A DNA stretch of 64,000 nt from CAKMZU01 sp965248335 (lineage in GTDB: Bacteria; Pseudomonadota; Gammaproteobacteria; Pseudomonadales; DT-91): NCBI GenBank assembly GCA_965248335.1, contig CBDFIY010000003.1:558001-622000 (forward strand), in the 5' to 3' direction. Within the stretch, counting starts at the first letter, position 1; every line of letters starts with the position of its first letter. The notes under the pieces are model-generated. The model searched no databases and was not told the origin of the DNA. It saw only the letters and a list, made by a program, of their open reading frames with translations. This document shows positions 1 to 9,095 of this stretch, one piece after another. The position numbers and the translations under genes were made by a program.

Positions 1-76
1 AACTCAGTAGTGAAACGGTACATCGCCGATGGTAGTGTGGGGTTTCCCCATGTGAGAGTAGGTCATCGCCAAGCTT
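1..76 (+). rRNA. rrf: 5S ribosomal RNA, 3' part
   Basis: The first 76 bases match the 3' half of a bacterial 5S rRNA: the conserved AACTCAGTAGTGAAAC stretch, then CGCCGATGGTAGTGTGGGG and the closing AGAGTAGGTCATCGCC segment. The 5' part lies outside the window. It is followed within 10 bases by a strong terminator, so this is the end of a ribosomal RNA operon read on the plus strand. The exact 3' end is estimated by comparison with known 5S genes. Confidence 0.93.
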
Positions 77-84
77 TTATTCTA

Positions 85-116
85 AAAGGACTATCCGTAA
101 GGGTAGTCCTTTTTTT
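85..116 (+). terminator. Rho-independent terminator of the rRNA operon
   Basis: Stem AGGACTATCC (87-96), loop GTAA, stem GGGTAGTCCT (101-110) with one G-T pair, flanked by an A-run on the left and TTTTTT on the right. It is a textbook intrinsic terminator directly after the 5S rRNA. Confidence 0.93.
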
Positions 117-561
117 ATGGGCGTTATTTAGATATTTGAAAATAGGCTTTACCTGTTTTTTGCGTGTTATCTTCACGTCTAAGTGCTTCGCCTTTTGCTT
201 TAAGGTGTATTCTCAATAATAAATATCTAATATTTTTGATTGAATAAAAAACTTGATTAGACAGCCCCTTACTGAAATCAAGCTATTCACATAAACTGAG
301 ATTCTTATAACATGGCTTTGTTTATGGTGGCACGCGGCTTTTATGTTTATGACTCACTTGAGCGTCAGTAGTCAGGGACTCCTAACAATAATTGATTAAT
401 CTAGCGTGTTATTTTTTTTTCAAACTGATGAGAATTCGCTCAAACTGTCGTTCCTGCGAAGGCAAGAATCCACCTATTCCTTTTTATGGATCATTTATTG
501 CCAGAAGGCCCTGCGTCAGTAGTAAGATGAATGTATTTAGGCGTCACTTTGAGCTTAACTT
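117..561. other. Intergenic stretch without a convincing gene
   Basis: No reading frame with a start signal or recognisable product is seen. Around 449-471 lies TTCCTGCGAAGGCAAGAA, an imperfect short palindrome that resembles the TTCCTGCGAA-GGCAGGAA repeats common between genes in many proteobacteria. It is seen once here and looks decayed. Confidence 0.4.
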
Positions 562-1323
562 TCATATTATTGTTAATTTTTTGTAGGGACGTTCTACTTT
601 TTTAAATTTAGGCATTAAATTAACATCTGTTGTTTTTAGGGTTTTGTTTGCGTAATTTGATTTAGATTTTTTTTCATATTGATCATGACCTTCCGTTAAT
701 TTATTTTCACTCCAAAGTACATGTTCTTTTCGACTGTTATCGGCAAGGGTATGAATAAGAATAAATTTATTGGGTAGTGTTTCTTTTCTCTCTTTTGCGC
801 GCTCCAGTAATAATCCCTGAGATTCTTTTGAATATGTATTTTTGATTAGCTCCTGAGAAACCCTTCCTCTACCGGGCTTTATGTTATGTTGAAGAAAGGA
901 GAGCGTTTTAAGTTGAATGTTATACGGAACCACTGTTAAATTCTTCGTGCTTAAATAGTCAATAGCTTGGCCTAGGTGACCTATTACTTCTTCCACTGGC
1001 GTGTTTCCTGTGGGGGTAGGTGCTATATCTGGTGTTTTGCAAGATGTTTGGGAGACTTTGTTTGAAAGTTTGTTGAAGTCAGTACTTAACCTTTCGACTG
1101 TAACTTTTTCTGTTGTCTGTAAGTCGCTCCATAATTTTTTCGCATATTTATTATTAGCATCAACCTCATGCTGATAATCCTCTAAGATTTTTTTATCATT
1201 TTTAGATGATGGACTACCGGAAAAAAAAGAAACAAAGCCAAGACATTTTTGTTTAATGTTAAATGCGTTACAGGCGTTGGATATAATTAATATAAAAATA
1301 ATACTTGGAAGTGAGAGGGGCAT
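562..1323 (-). CDS. Secreted protein of unknown function
   Basis: 253 aa. The N-terminus is a hydrophobic signal peptide (about residues 1-20, ending near NACNA), followed by a short hydrophobic stretch with GFVSFFSG near residue 30 and then a long Lys/Glu-rich hydrophilic chain without a domain I recognise. Near residues 110-122 there is VIGHLGQAIDYLS. A similar string (RLHIAINYLS) occurs in the small secreted protein encoded divergently at 1489, so the two may be distant relatives. No strong ribosome binding site precedes the ATG at 1323, so the start rests on the signal peptide. Periplasmic or exported localisation is inferred. Confidence 0.6.
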   Translation of the reverse strand: MPLSLPSIIFILIISNACNAFNIKQKCLGFVSFFSGSPSSKNDKKILEDYQHEVDANNKYAKKLWSDLQTTEKVTVERLSTDFNKLSNKVSQTSCKTPDIAPTPTGNTPVEEVIGHLGQAIDYLSTKNLTVVPYNIQLKTLSFLQHNIKPGRGRVSQELIKNTYSKESQGLLLERAKERKETLPNKFILIHTLADNSRKEHVLWSENKLTEGHDQYEKKSKSNYANKTLKTTDVNLMPKFKKVERPYKKLTII

Positions 1324-1488
1324 GTTGTTTATACATTTTAGCTAAACAGTATTGGATGTGTGCATCAGAGAATGGTTCTAGTTGATAACATTACAGTGAT
1401 TTAATAGAAAATATTGTTCGCTGGAAAATTGAATTTCCATGGTTTTTTTTAGGTCGATAGTAGGTGTGATGAAAAGCGAGTAACTGTA

Positions 1489-1884
1489 ATGCATTTATTT
1501 TCAAGAGGTAGTTGGATTAATGTATGTCGAATACGGCCATGGCTTTTTTTTCGCTGCTATTTCATCAAGTTCCTTATATTTCTATCCATAGCTATTCTCA
1601 CGATGCAGATTTCAACAAGCTCTCAGGCAAATGTTTTAAAAACAATCTTGGCAGTAATATGTCCGTGTTTTGAAAAATCAGGCTATGAGAGTATTGGAAA
1701 CGGTAGTGGAATCAAGGTAGAGGCGGTCACTAGACTCCATATAGCTATAAATTATCTATCTGGAAATATTAAATCTGGTTCTCCCTTAGTTCGTGCAGAG
1801 TGGTGTCTATCAGTATACGACCTATCCTCTATAGACAGTGCCAGTCGGAGTAATAGGGGTAGTGGCCATGAAAAAATTGAATGA
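1489..1884 (+). CDS. Small exported protein of unknown function
   Basis: 131 aa if started at the first ATG. Residues about 15-47 are hydrophobic and end in SSQA, which looks like a long signal peptide; an internal ATG (MQIST) could be the true start. After the cleavage region come LKTILAVICPCF, a short hydrophobic Cys pair, and RLHIAINYLS, which resembles a segment of the neighbour at 562-1323. The C-terminus is Ser/Gly-rich and may be truncated. The two genes are divergent and share a 165-bp upstream region. No function is recognised. Confidence 0.45.
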   Translation: MHLFSRGSWINVCRIRPWLFFRCYFIKFLIFLSIAILTMQISTSSQANVLKTILAVICPCFEKSGYESIGNGSGIKVEAVTRLHIAINYLSGNIKSGSPLVRAEWCLSVYDLSSIDSASRSNRGSGHEKIE

Positions 1885-2024
1885 TTCTATATTCGTCAAT
1901 ACGTTCTGATTCGGTCTATTTCATGAGCTACATCATCGGCCTTTTTTTCTCGTAGTATTAAAAAGATATCTGTAACGCTCATAGATAGCTGAATCTGTGT
2001 ATGTATTCGACTCGAGATCTCTGC

Positions 2025-4274
2025 TTAAGGGGTGTGCGGTTGCCCAGATTTTTTTTCGACAGCCCTATTTTCAGCCTGCCCTGCGAGTCCAGCCTTAAGT
2101 TTAGGTACGAGACCTAGCTTGGGTTTTGCACCATCTCCTTGTTTATAGTCGCATACACCGTTCGGAAATATTGATTCTAGCTTTTTCTCATAAGGTTTTA
2201 CGGAGACCTGCCCATAGATGCCGTTTCTAATAGCCACTGATACGGGTATCAAGTTGCATTTGAAGATGCTCCCCGCCCAAGGGCCTCCGGCTTGAATACG
2301 CGAATTGCTAAATACCCTGTAGTGATTGGTGCATTCGCCTTTATTCTTGCTGTTCCACGGGCCATCCCAGACATTGCTGCCTTCCGCTATTATGTTCCCG
2401 TCACTGCTAAAACAGGTGTCTATTAACGCTTTTGGTTTGCTCTTGACGACATCATGATCAGGATGTGCTTTTCTCGCCATGATCCACTGATCAAGTAAAG
2501 CAATACCCTCAAGAACAGGGGTATGTTTCTTTTTGCTTACCCAGAGAACATGATTTTCACTGTGTCCTTGGAAGTCTTCGATACGCATACGTGCCTCAAA
2601 AGAAGCTGATGTATGGTGCATGTCGAGTTTTTCTTCGAGATAGTGTCTCAGCTCTAATATGGGCAATTCCGCTTTTCCTACAAAAATTTGGCCGTAACGA
2701 TAGCCGCGCTCAATGGCTTTGGCATCGGCTGACTTTCTTTTTGCAGGCTGATTATTTGTCGATTTAGTAATGTTGTGTCTTGACCATAGACTTAACCATA
2801 ACGGATATTTAACGTTTGGCAGGTTGAGGGATTCTTCCGGTTTCATCTTTGATTGTTCGTTCCATGAGCCCACAGAAGCATTAATTTGTAGAAATTCATC
2901 CAAAGAAATTTTACCTTCTTGTAGGGGTACTAGCCCATACTGTACGCCTTCATTACCCCAAGTTGTTCTGGCAAAACCTTTTTCATCACGACCATATACA
3001 TTTACCACATCATCCCAATGCGTCCATTTTGTTTTTTTTATCACCTCTTCTGAGAAGTAGGGTGCTATGAAGCCTTGGTTGGGGTTATAGAAAAAGGTGG
3101 ATGCAATAAACCACGAGCGTACACATTCGCTGGCACCTCTAGGCATGGTAGGCATAACGCCTGCAAGCAATTGATTTATGGGTTGAATAAAGGCAAAAGG
3201 GTATTTGTAACCGTTAATGCCATTCATACCTTCTATGAGCTCTCTCTTTTCCCAGTCGCGCCATTTCTTGTTGTATCGGTCGGTAATGTTAAAATAATTA
3301 TGTAATAAGTCACAATCGAGTAAATATATAGATTGGGATACCATATCTGGATAGCTGTAGAGGGGCATCAGACCATCAAGAATCCCTTCGCTATTTTGCG
3401 CAATGATATATTGAGCAAGTGCGCCGCCTGAGCCGCCAACACCGAGTGTGTAGAGCGGCTCGCCATAAAGAGAGGTGAACTGGCGTTTAACACGCCTGGC
3501 TGTATCCTCAGCAAGGAGTAGGTTGTAACCATAAGCTGTTTTATTGCCACTGGATGCGAGAACGGCATACCCTTGAGAGGCAACATCGCGGCGAGCTTTT
3601 ACAAGACGTTTAGGTTTTTCTCCGCCTTGCCGAAAACCAATACTAGCACCGCCTTTAAACTGATAAATGACTTTTTTATTCCAATGTTTTTTTGCAAGTC
3701 GATCTCCGACATTGCCGACATCTGTAAGCATAAGTATGTAATAGATATATCGATTAATGCTGCCGCGCTCTAGGCGATAAATTTCTGGAACTTGTTTTCC
3801 GTTCAATAATACGGTGGTTATATCCTTAATAAGAGGGGGATTATCTCTGTCGTAGTCAGTAATGGCACCATCTGCTGCGCTGATATAATAGTAATCGATT
3901 CTTGCTTTGAATAAACAGTCTTGACTGTACCCTATCACATTATTTTTTTTGTCGTAAACGGGTACGCCAATTCCGCTGGTATTATCTACTAAGGGTTGGC
4001 CAAGCTCGGCATCTAATGTCATGCAATAAAAAGGGTATTGATGCTTGCCTGAATATAAGCTTTGAACGGGGCCTATCTCATCAATCTTTATAGGGAAAGG
4101 GTATGTTTCCTTTGGACGTGTGGTCAGGCTGATATGCTTATCAACCGCTAATAAGTAATTTTCAGGAATGTTTTCAGGAATGGCTTTAACTTGTCGCTTA
4201 ATTAAAGGGTCTTGCTCACATGCAGATAAAAGGAATAGGTAAATTAATGGCCATGCAAGCAATCGGTTGTGCAT
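2025..4274 (-). CDS. DUF6351-type lipoprotein, alpha/beta-hydrolase-like
   Basis: 749 aa. The N-terminus is a lipoprotein signal with lipobox LLSAC (Cys about residue 19), so the mature protein should be lipid-anchored in the envelope. Around residues 275-310 is GVGGSGGALAQY followed by LDGLMPLYSYPDM, the conserved core I associate with the DUF6351 family, in which GxSGG resembles a serine-hydrolase nucleophile elbow. Other family-like strings are DCDLLHNYF and a C-terminal region with several Cys. Length fits the family (roughly 700-750 aa). It stands alone, with 289 bp upstream and no partner genes. A hydrolase role, perhaps on esters or polyhydroxyalkanoate-like oligomers, is inference only. 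Confidence 0.7.
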   Translation of the reverse strand: MHNRLLAWPLIYLFLLSACEQDPLIKRQVKAIPENIPENYLLAVDKHISLTTRPKETYPFPIKIDEIGPVQSLYSGKHQYPFYCMTLDAELGQPLVDNTSGIGVPVYDKKNNVIGYSQDCLFKARIDYYYISAADGAITDYDRDNPPLIKDITTVLLNGKQVPEIYRLERGSINRYIYYILMLTDVGNVGDRLAKKHWNKKVIYQFKGGASIGFRQGGEKPKRLVKARRDVASQGYAVLASSGNKTAYGYNLLLAEDTARRVKRQFTSLYGEPLYTLGVGGSGGALAQYIIAQNSEGILDGLMPLYSYPDMVSQSIYLLDCDLLHNYFNITDRYNKKWRDWEKRELIEGMNGINGYKYPFAFIQPINQLLAGVMPTMPRGASECVRSWFIASTFFYNPNQGFIAPYFSEEVIKKTKWTHWDDVVNVYGRDEKGFARTTWGNEGVQYGLVPLQEGKISLDEFLQINASVGSWNEQSKMKPEESLNLPNVKYPLWLSLWSRHNITKSTNNQPAKRKSADAKAIERGYRYGQIFVGKAELPILELRHYLEEKLDMHHTSASFEARMRIEDFQGHSENHVLWVSKKKHTPVLEGIALLDQWIMARKAHPDHDVVKSKPKALIDTCFSSDGNIIAEGSNVWDGPWNSKNKGECTNHYRVFSNSRIQAGGPWAGSIFKCNLIPVSVAIRNGIYGQVSVKPYEKKLESIFPNGVCDYKQGDGAKPKLGLVPKLKAGLAGQAENRAVEKKSGQPHTP

Positions 4275-4507
4275 TTGATCCTCTTCTTAATAGCTTTTGT
4301 ATTAAGTTTTGATCTGTTTAGGCGAAATGCAAATGACGTTTTTTTTATATTAAAAAGCTGAGAATGTAGAGGGTTGGTTTGGTGAGGTAGGGTTAGCTAT
4401 GTCGCTGATGAGTCATTTATTTGGATATTAAGGAATATGGGAAAAATTAATTTCGAGCAATGGTGCTCATCATTTTGTTTGTGATTTGGTCGGCAGAAGG
4501 GTTGGGG

Positions 4508-4530
4508 GCGGCAGTATAATTTTCTGCCGC
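4508..4530. terminator. Hairpin downstream of lpxA
   Basis: GCGGCAG (4508-4514) pairs with CTGCCGC (4524-4530) across a 9-base AT-rich loop. It lies 34 bp beyond the lpxA stop. No T-run follows on the minus strand, so its role as a terminator is uncertain. Confidence 0.4.
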
Positions 4531-4563
4531 TAGTCTCGTTGATGTGTTAAGAGGTGGCAGTGA

Positions 4564-5331
4564 TTATTTCAGTAGGACGCCTTTCTTACTTTCATTGATA
4601 AACGTCAGCATGTTATAGGCAAACGTATTATCCATCTGTGACAGTTGTTTTTTGCTCTCATCAAGGGATGAATCTTTATTAAATGCAGCTTTATAAGCAC
4701 GGTAGATGAGTTTTATGTCCTCTTTTGAGAAGCCATTTCGTTCAAGCCCCACTTTGTTGATCATAACAACTTTTGCTGGGATACCATCGGCTAAACAGTA
4801 AGAAGGAACATCGCTGGTAAGCTTTGCGTAGCCACCAACAAAGGCATAGTCACCAATCTTGACGAATTGGATGACGCCTGTCATGCCGCTGATAATGGCA
4901 TGCTTGCCTATTTCGACGTGACCTGACAATTTAGCACCGCTGCTTAGGATGACGTTGCTGGCAAGCTGACAGTCGTGTGCGATGTGACAATAAGCCTGGA
5001 TCAGGCAGTTATTGCCAAGGGTGGTGAAATCGCCGTCGTATGTGGCGCAATGAATAGTGACGTACTCTCGGATTAAATTCTCAGAGCCAATTTTTACGCC
5101 CGGTTTTCCACCCGTAAATTTGGCATCTTGGGTTTGTTTTCCGATGCAGGCAAAAGGGAAAAATTCGTTGTTATCACCCGCTTCAGTATTGCCATCGATA
5201 ACGACGTGAGAGTGTAGTTTATTATTGCTGCCGAGCTTAACGTCAGATCCAATATGACAAAAGGGGCCGATCTGACAATCTTTCCCAATAACAGCGCCTT
5301 CTTCAATGATTGCTGTGGGATGGATATCCAT
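4564..5331 (-). CDS. lpxA: LpxA-type acyl-ACP--UDP-GlcNAc O-acyltransferase, solitary copy
   Basis: 255 aa from the ATG at 5331, chosen because AAAGGA sits 7 bases upstream and the protein then begins MDIHPTAIIEEG like other LpxA. It would acylate UDP-GlcNAc in the first step of lipid A synthesis. Left-handed beta-helix hexapeptides run through residues 1-185, followed by the alpha-helical C-terminal domain. By alignment from memory with the E. coli enzyme (offset 6), the catalytic His is H119, with H116 and H138 also kept, and the glycine that sets acyl length (E. coli G173) is kept as G167. The His at E. coli position 160 is Ile154 here. The gene stands alone rather than in lpxD-fabZ-lpxA-lpxB, so it may be a second copy. 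Confidence 0.85.
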   Translation of the reverse strand: MDIHPTAIIEEGAVIGKDCQIGPFCHIGSDVKLGSNNKLHSHVVIDGNTEAGDNNEFFPFACIGKQTQDAKFTGGKPGVKIGSENLIREYVTIHCATYDGDFTTLGNNCLIQAYCHIAHDCQLASNVILSSGAKLSGHVEIGKHAIISGMTGVIQFVKIGDYAFVGGYAKLTSDVPSYCLADGIPAKVVMINKVGLERNGFSKEDIKLIYRAYKAAFNKDSSLDESKKQLSQMDNTFAYNMLTFINESKKGVLLK

Positions 5332-5686
5332 GTTTTTTCCTTTGAATACGAATTTAGAAAGCTCATTAATTTCAGAGCTTAACTGAAACAACTTATACGC
5401 ATGAAGATCACCTCATGGTATTCAAATGTTAGTATCTTCCATTGTTTTTGAAGCTAGTGCATTGCGAGCTTAAGGGCAACAATGACTCGACGAATTAAAA
5501 CCAAGTAAACGGTTTATTTTATCGTATTGAGTGATCATAGCCAATGCAATCTACCAAGATAAATGATTCGACGGGGGTTTGGCAAGGAACTGTTTGGAGA
5601 GTTAATCATGCAACTAAAAAAGAGTGCTTAGAGGCTTGGGTAATCTGTTCAGTGGATATTTTAGCGAGATAAGATTTTTAGGAGGG
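5332..5686. other. Intergenic region between lpxA and tRNA-Lys
   Basis: About 355 bp with no gene I can support. It should contain the lpxA promoter on the minus strand and the 3' trailer of the tRNA. No hairpin with a T-run was seen. Confidence 0.4.
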
Positions 5687-5762
5687 TGGTGGGCCGTGCT
5701 GGATTCGAACCAGCGACCAATTGGTTAAAAGCCAACTGCTCTACCAACTGAGCTAACGGCCC
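5687..5762 (-). tRNA. tRNA-Lys (anticodon UUU)
   Basis: On the minus strand the sequence folds as a cloverleaf: acceptor GGGCCGT pairs with ACGGCCC, the D-arm contains AGCTCAGTTGGTAGAGC, the anticodon loop is CTTTTAA (anticodon TTT), and the T-arm contains GGTTCGAATCC. The discriminator is A and the 3' CCA is encoded (5687-5689). Length including CCA is 76. Confidence 0.96.
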
Positions 5763-6017
5763 CTAAAATCTGGGCGCAATAATAACTTGTTTATTTATAA
5801 TGGCAAGCACTTTTCCTGATTTGTCTGTTTTTTCTTGTTATGTGAAGGTAGGAATAAACGATATATGATCTAATTTTTGGTGCCCCTGTATTTTTTATTG
5901 TTTTTATGCGCGGACTAATCATCCTATTTAATATCAGTACGCTACCTGAGTTTGATTCGGCATGCGAGTGCAGGGGTTGATTGATTAACTCGGCTTCCAC
6001 AGCCGATGAAAAAGAAG

Positions 6018-7019
6018 TTAATGATAGGTCAGTGTTGTTGCTTTGCCGCGAAAGATAAAATATGACACCAGTGTATAAAGAATAATCATCGGCACAACAA
6101 ACACAGCGCCGATTAAAAGAAAAGCGAGTGATTCTTTTGCGCTCATCGCATCATAGATGGTTAATTGACTCGGTACGACGTAAGGGAAAAAGCTGAATGC
6201 TATACCTATAAAGCAGGCTAAAAATATCATGATAACAATGAAGAAGGGTAATCCAGCCTTTCGGTCATCATGGAGAGGTAGCATCTTTAATAAAAATTCG
6301 TTTATGACAAAGAGCGAAAAACACAGCATAGGGATTAATAAAACAAACATAACGAGGGGGAAATCAAACCACTTGTCAAACACATGTGGGTTGACCAAAG
6401 GATTGACAATGCTGACGATAACAACACCTGAAAACGCTAGGCGGCCAAATTTTTTCGCCTGTCGGATCGCTTGTTGCTGAAGCTTTCCTTCAGTACGCCA
6501 AATTAACCAAGCTGCACCTATATAGCAGTAAGCGGCGGCAACACCAAAGGCACTTAGCAGGGCAAAGGCCGTAGCTTCTATAGACTGATCAAAACCCAAC
6601 ACATACAGCCCTAACATGTAGCCTTGCGTCAGCGCGGTAATTAGAGAGCCTATTTTGAACGTTCTGTCCCAGCCCAGTTTGTGGCTGATGTGCGCTTTTG
6701 CTCTAAAATCAAAGGCTACGCCACGTAAAATCAGGCCGATGAGCATAAAGGCGGTGGGTAAATATAAATGATACAAGATTAAACTATGCGCTTTTGGAAA
6801 GGCGATTAACAAAAGCCCTACAGCTAAAACTAACCATGTTTCATTGGCATCCCAAAAGGGGCCAATAGAAGCAATCATGGTGTCTCGTTGTGCTTCGTGG
6901 CTGGCTGATACAGGAAGTAGCATACCGACACCTAAGTCATAACCGTCTAAAATGGCATAGACAAAAATAGACAGGGCCATAAGGCCTACAAATATCTCTG
7001 CAAGATAGGCATCAAACAC
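6018..7019 (-). CDS. cydB: Cytochrome bd (CIO-type) ubiquinol oxidase subunit II
   Basis: 333 aa from the GTG at 7019, which lies inside the end of cydA (the stop of cydA is read through GTGTTTGA) and has GGGAG just upstream. A longer upstream frame starting at 7061 exists but the GTG gives the normal N-terminus FDAYLAEIFVG. About eight to nine membrane helices are visible, with the family strings AILDGYDLGVGML near residue 28 and GPFWDANETWLV near residue 55. It forms the terminal quinol oxidase with subunit I. It is the last gene of the regulator-cydA-cydB operon. Confidence 0.93.
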   Translation of the reverse strand: MFDAYLAEIFVGLMALSIFVYAILDGYDLGVGMLLPVSASHEAQRDTMIASIGPFWDANETWLVLAVGLLLIAFPKAHSLILYHLYLPTAFMLIGLILRGVAFDFRAKAHISHKLGWDRTFKIGSLITALTQGYMLGLYVLGFDQSIEATAFALLSAFGVAAAYCYIGAAWLIWRTEGKLQQQAIRQAKKFGRLAFSGVVIVSIVNPLVNPHVFDKWFDFPLVMFVLLIPMLCFSLFVINEFLLKMLPLHDDRKAGLPFFIVIMIFLACFIGIAFSFFPYVVPSQLTIYDAMSAKESLAFLLIGAVFVVPMIILYTLVSYFIFRGKATTLTYH

Positions 7020-8397
7020 GGGGTTTCTCCCTTGTATGTATAGACTGCAAGCCTGTGACAACAGGTGCTTCGGTTTCGTATTCGGCTACACTTATGGATT
7101 TATACGCCATCTTGAAAACAGTATGAATATAGGCGAATAACAAGATGCTGTAGAGCAATAAATAAAGCGTCAATGATAATCCAACGTGCGTAGGTGCGAT
7201 GGTTGTGACGGCATCTTCCACTTTTAATATGCCTGTAACGAGCCAAGGTTGCCGACCAATTTCGGTCACGTACCAGCCAGACAATGTAGCAACCCAGCCG
7301 ATAAACGTCATGGGGACAAGTACTTTCAATAAAAATACGGGCTGCTTGCGACGAAAGACGATTTGAATAACGCAGGCAAAACTGACCAGTAGCATCAGAA
7401 AGCCAATACCGACCATAATCCTAAAAGCAAAGAAGATAGGCTTAACCGGCGGTGTATGTTCAAATTCATTGAGGCCTTTTAGCTCTCCATGGCTGTTATG
7501 GGTGAGGATGAGGCTCGCCATATTGGGTATTTCGATGGCGTAGTCATTGGTTTTTGTTGTTTCATTTGGCCATGCGAATAGTACCAGAGGCGCGCCTTTT
7601 TCTGTTTCCCATATGGCCTCCATGGCAGCGATTTTTTGTGGTTGGTGTTTTAGCGTGTTGAGGCCATGCAAATCACCCATGAAGATTTGCAAGGGTGATA
7701 AAATCGCTGCAATGACTGCCGCTGTTTTTAGCGTTAATAGAGGCGCTTGTTTTTGATCGCCATTGAGTAATCGGTACGCGGAAATGCCCATCATGAAAAA
7801 GGCAGCCGTTAAGCCTGATGCCAGTAGCATGTGTGCTAAGCGATAAGGGAACGATGGATTAAAAATAATAGCCCACCAATCCACGGGGTAAGCAATACCT
7901 TCACGCAGCTCGAAGCCTGCGGGTGTTTGCATCCATGAATTGAGCGCCAGTATCCAAAATGCCGAGAGGCTGGTGCCAATGGCAACGAGGAATGTTGCGA
8001 GTGTATGGACCTTTGACGGGACACGTTGCATGCCGAACAGCATGATGCCTAAAAATGTGGCCTCCATGAAAAAAGCCGTCAGTACTTCGTAGCCCAATAA
8101 GGGGCCCGCAATGTTACCCACTTTTTCCATAAATCCAGGCCAGTTTGTGCCAAATTGAAACGACATGGTAATACCGCTGACAACGCCTAGCGCAAAGGTC
8201 AGGGCGAACACTTTCACCCAGAAGCGATAAGCCCGCATCCAGACAGGGTCTTGTGTAAACTCGAACCGTACTTTGAAGTAAAGCAGTATCCAGATCAGGG
8301 CAATAGAAAGCGTTGGAAACAGAATATGGAATGAAATGTTGGTCGCAAACTGTATGCGAGAAAGGATAAAGGTATCGATAAGGACAGGGTCAGTCAT
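7012..8397 (-). CDS. cydA: Cytochrome bd (CIO-type) ubiquinol oxidase subunit I
   Basis: 461 aa. Subunit I carries the haems and the quinol site of a bd-type oxidase that reduces oxygen to water in the inner membrane. The N-terminus RIQFATNISFHILFP carries the haem ligand His; GDLHGLNTLKHQPQKIAAMEA marks the quinol loop, and WPNE follows soon after. The loop is short and the protein is about 60 residues shorter than E. coli CydA, which is the form often called CioA (cyanide-insensitive oxidase). GRQPWLVTGIL near residue 385 is the conserved late motif. Its ATG overlaps the stop of the GbsR-type gene (ATGACTGA), indicating translational coupling. Confidence 0.94.
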   Translation of the reverse strand: MTDPVLIDTFILSRIQFATNISFHILFPTLSIALIWILLYFKVRFEFTQDPVWMRAYRFWVKVFALTFALGVVSGITMSFQFGTNWPGFMEKVGNIAGPLLGYEVLTAFFMEATFLGIMLFGMQRVPSKVHTLATFLVAIGTSLSAFWILALNSWMQTPAGFELREGIAYPVDWWAIIFNPSFPYRLAHMLLASGLTAAFFMMGISAYRLLNGDQKQAPLLTLKTAAVIAAILSPLQIFMGDLHGLNTLKHQPQKIAAMEAIWETEKGAPLVLFAWPNETTKTNDYAIEIPNMASLILTHNSHGELKGLNEFEHTPPVKPIFFAFRIMVGIGFLMLLVSFACVIQIVFRRKQPVFLLKVLVPMTFIGWVATLSGWYVTEIGRQPWLVTGILKVEDAVTTIAPTHVGLSLTLYLLLYSILLFAYIHTVFKMAYKSISVAEYETEAPVVTGLQSIHTREKPRV

Positions 8398-8944
8398 TGC
8401 TTTCCACCACGTTAATCAGTTTGTCTTTCAAGGAGAGCAGTTTGTTTACGCCGGACCCTAGAGCCATAAGTCGTTGTAGTTGTGGCGCCGAGAGATCGTT
8501 GAGTTGCTCGGCCCAGTTGGTGAGTAATTCAAGCAAGTCATGCAGCTCTTTGATTTGTTGTTGCCCGTATTCGTCTTGTGCATTTTCTGGGGTATCGAGC
8601 AGGTGGTCACGAAGGAGGGATAACGTGGGGTCGACCTCGCGTTTTCGCCGTTCATTAAAGACAGTTTGTGCCATATCCCAAAAACTACCGCGTGGTAAAA
8701 AGTAATCTTTTCGGTCACCCGGTTGATGGGTGAGCTGGATCAGTTGCCATGATTGTAGTTCTTTTAGACCCATGCTGACATTTCCCCTGCTGATCTTCAG
8801 GGCGTTAGCAATTTGCTCAGCATTTAATGCTTTAGGATAAATAACAAGCAGGGCCAGTATTTGCCCAACGGTTCGGTTGAACCCCCAGCGGCTACCCATT
8901 TCGCCAAAGTGTAGAACGAAAGCTTCAGTCTTTGCTGTCAGCAT
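8390..8944 (-). CDS. GbsR/MarR-family transcriptional regulator
   Basis: 184 aa winged-helix regulator. Residues about 38-75 (LNAEQIANALKISRGNVSMGLKEL) form the helix-turn-helix, followed by a wing with PGDRKDYF. The sequence GSRWGFNRTVGQILALL at 17-33 is typical of the GbsR branch of MarR-like proteins. The C-terminal half is helical with several Leu heptads, likely for dimerisation. It is the first gene of an operon with cydA and cydB, overlapping cydA by 8 bp. It probably regulates itself and the oxidase through the palindrome just upstream of its own start. The signal it senses cannot be told from sequence. Confidence 0.85.
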   Translation of the reverse strand: MLTAKTEAFVLHFGEMGSRWGFNRTVGQILALLVIYPKALNAEQIANALKISRGNVSMGLKELQSWQLIQLTHQPGDRKDYFLPRGSFWDMAQTVFNERRKREVDPTLSLLRDHLLDTPENAQDEYGQQQIKELHDLLELLTNWAEQLNDLSAPQLQRLMALGSGVNKLLSLKDKLINVVESND

Positions 8945-8957
8945 GGGTTTTCACAAC

Positions 8958-8975
8958 TTTCAGTAATTTCTGAAA
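8958..8975. promoter_or_regulatory. Candidate operator of the GbsR-cydAB operon
   Basis: TTTCAGTAATTTCTGAAA is a perfect 6+6 inverted repeat (TTTCAG / CTGAAA) with a 6-bp AT spacer. It lies 13 bp upstream of the ATG at 8944. Size and position fit a dimeric winged-helix repressor site overlapping the promoter. The link to the encoded regulator is inferred from location. Confidence 0.55.
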
Positions 8976-9095
8976 ATTATGAAGGATGAGTGGTGTGTTG
9001 TCAACTTCTGTGGTTTTACGGTGGCCGTCATTGCCTACATTGAATACTTTTATTGCTCTGGTGGATTAGAGATCAATAGTTTAGCTATCAGATAT

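Noticed and set aside
5791..6000. Possible small gene on the minus strand between tRNA-Lys and cydB
   Set aside because: No ribosome binding site, no recognisable features, and composition typical of intergenic sequence.
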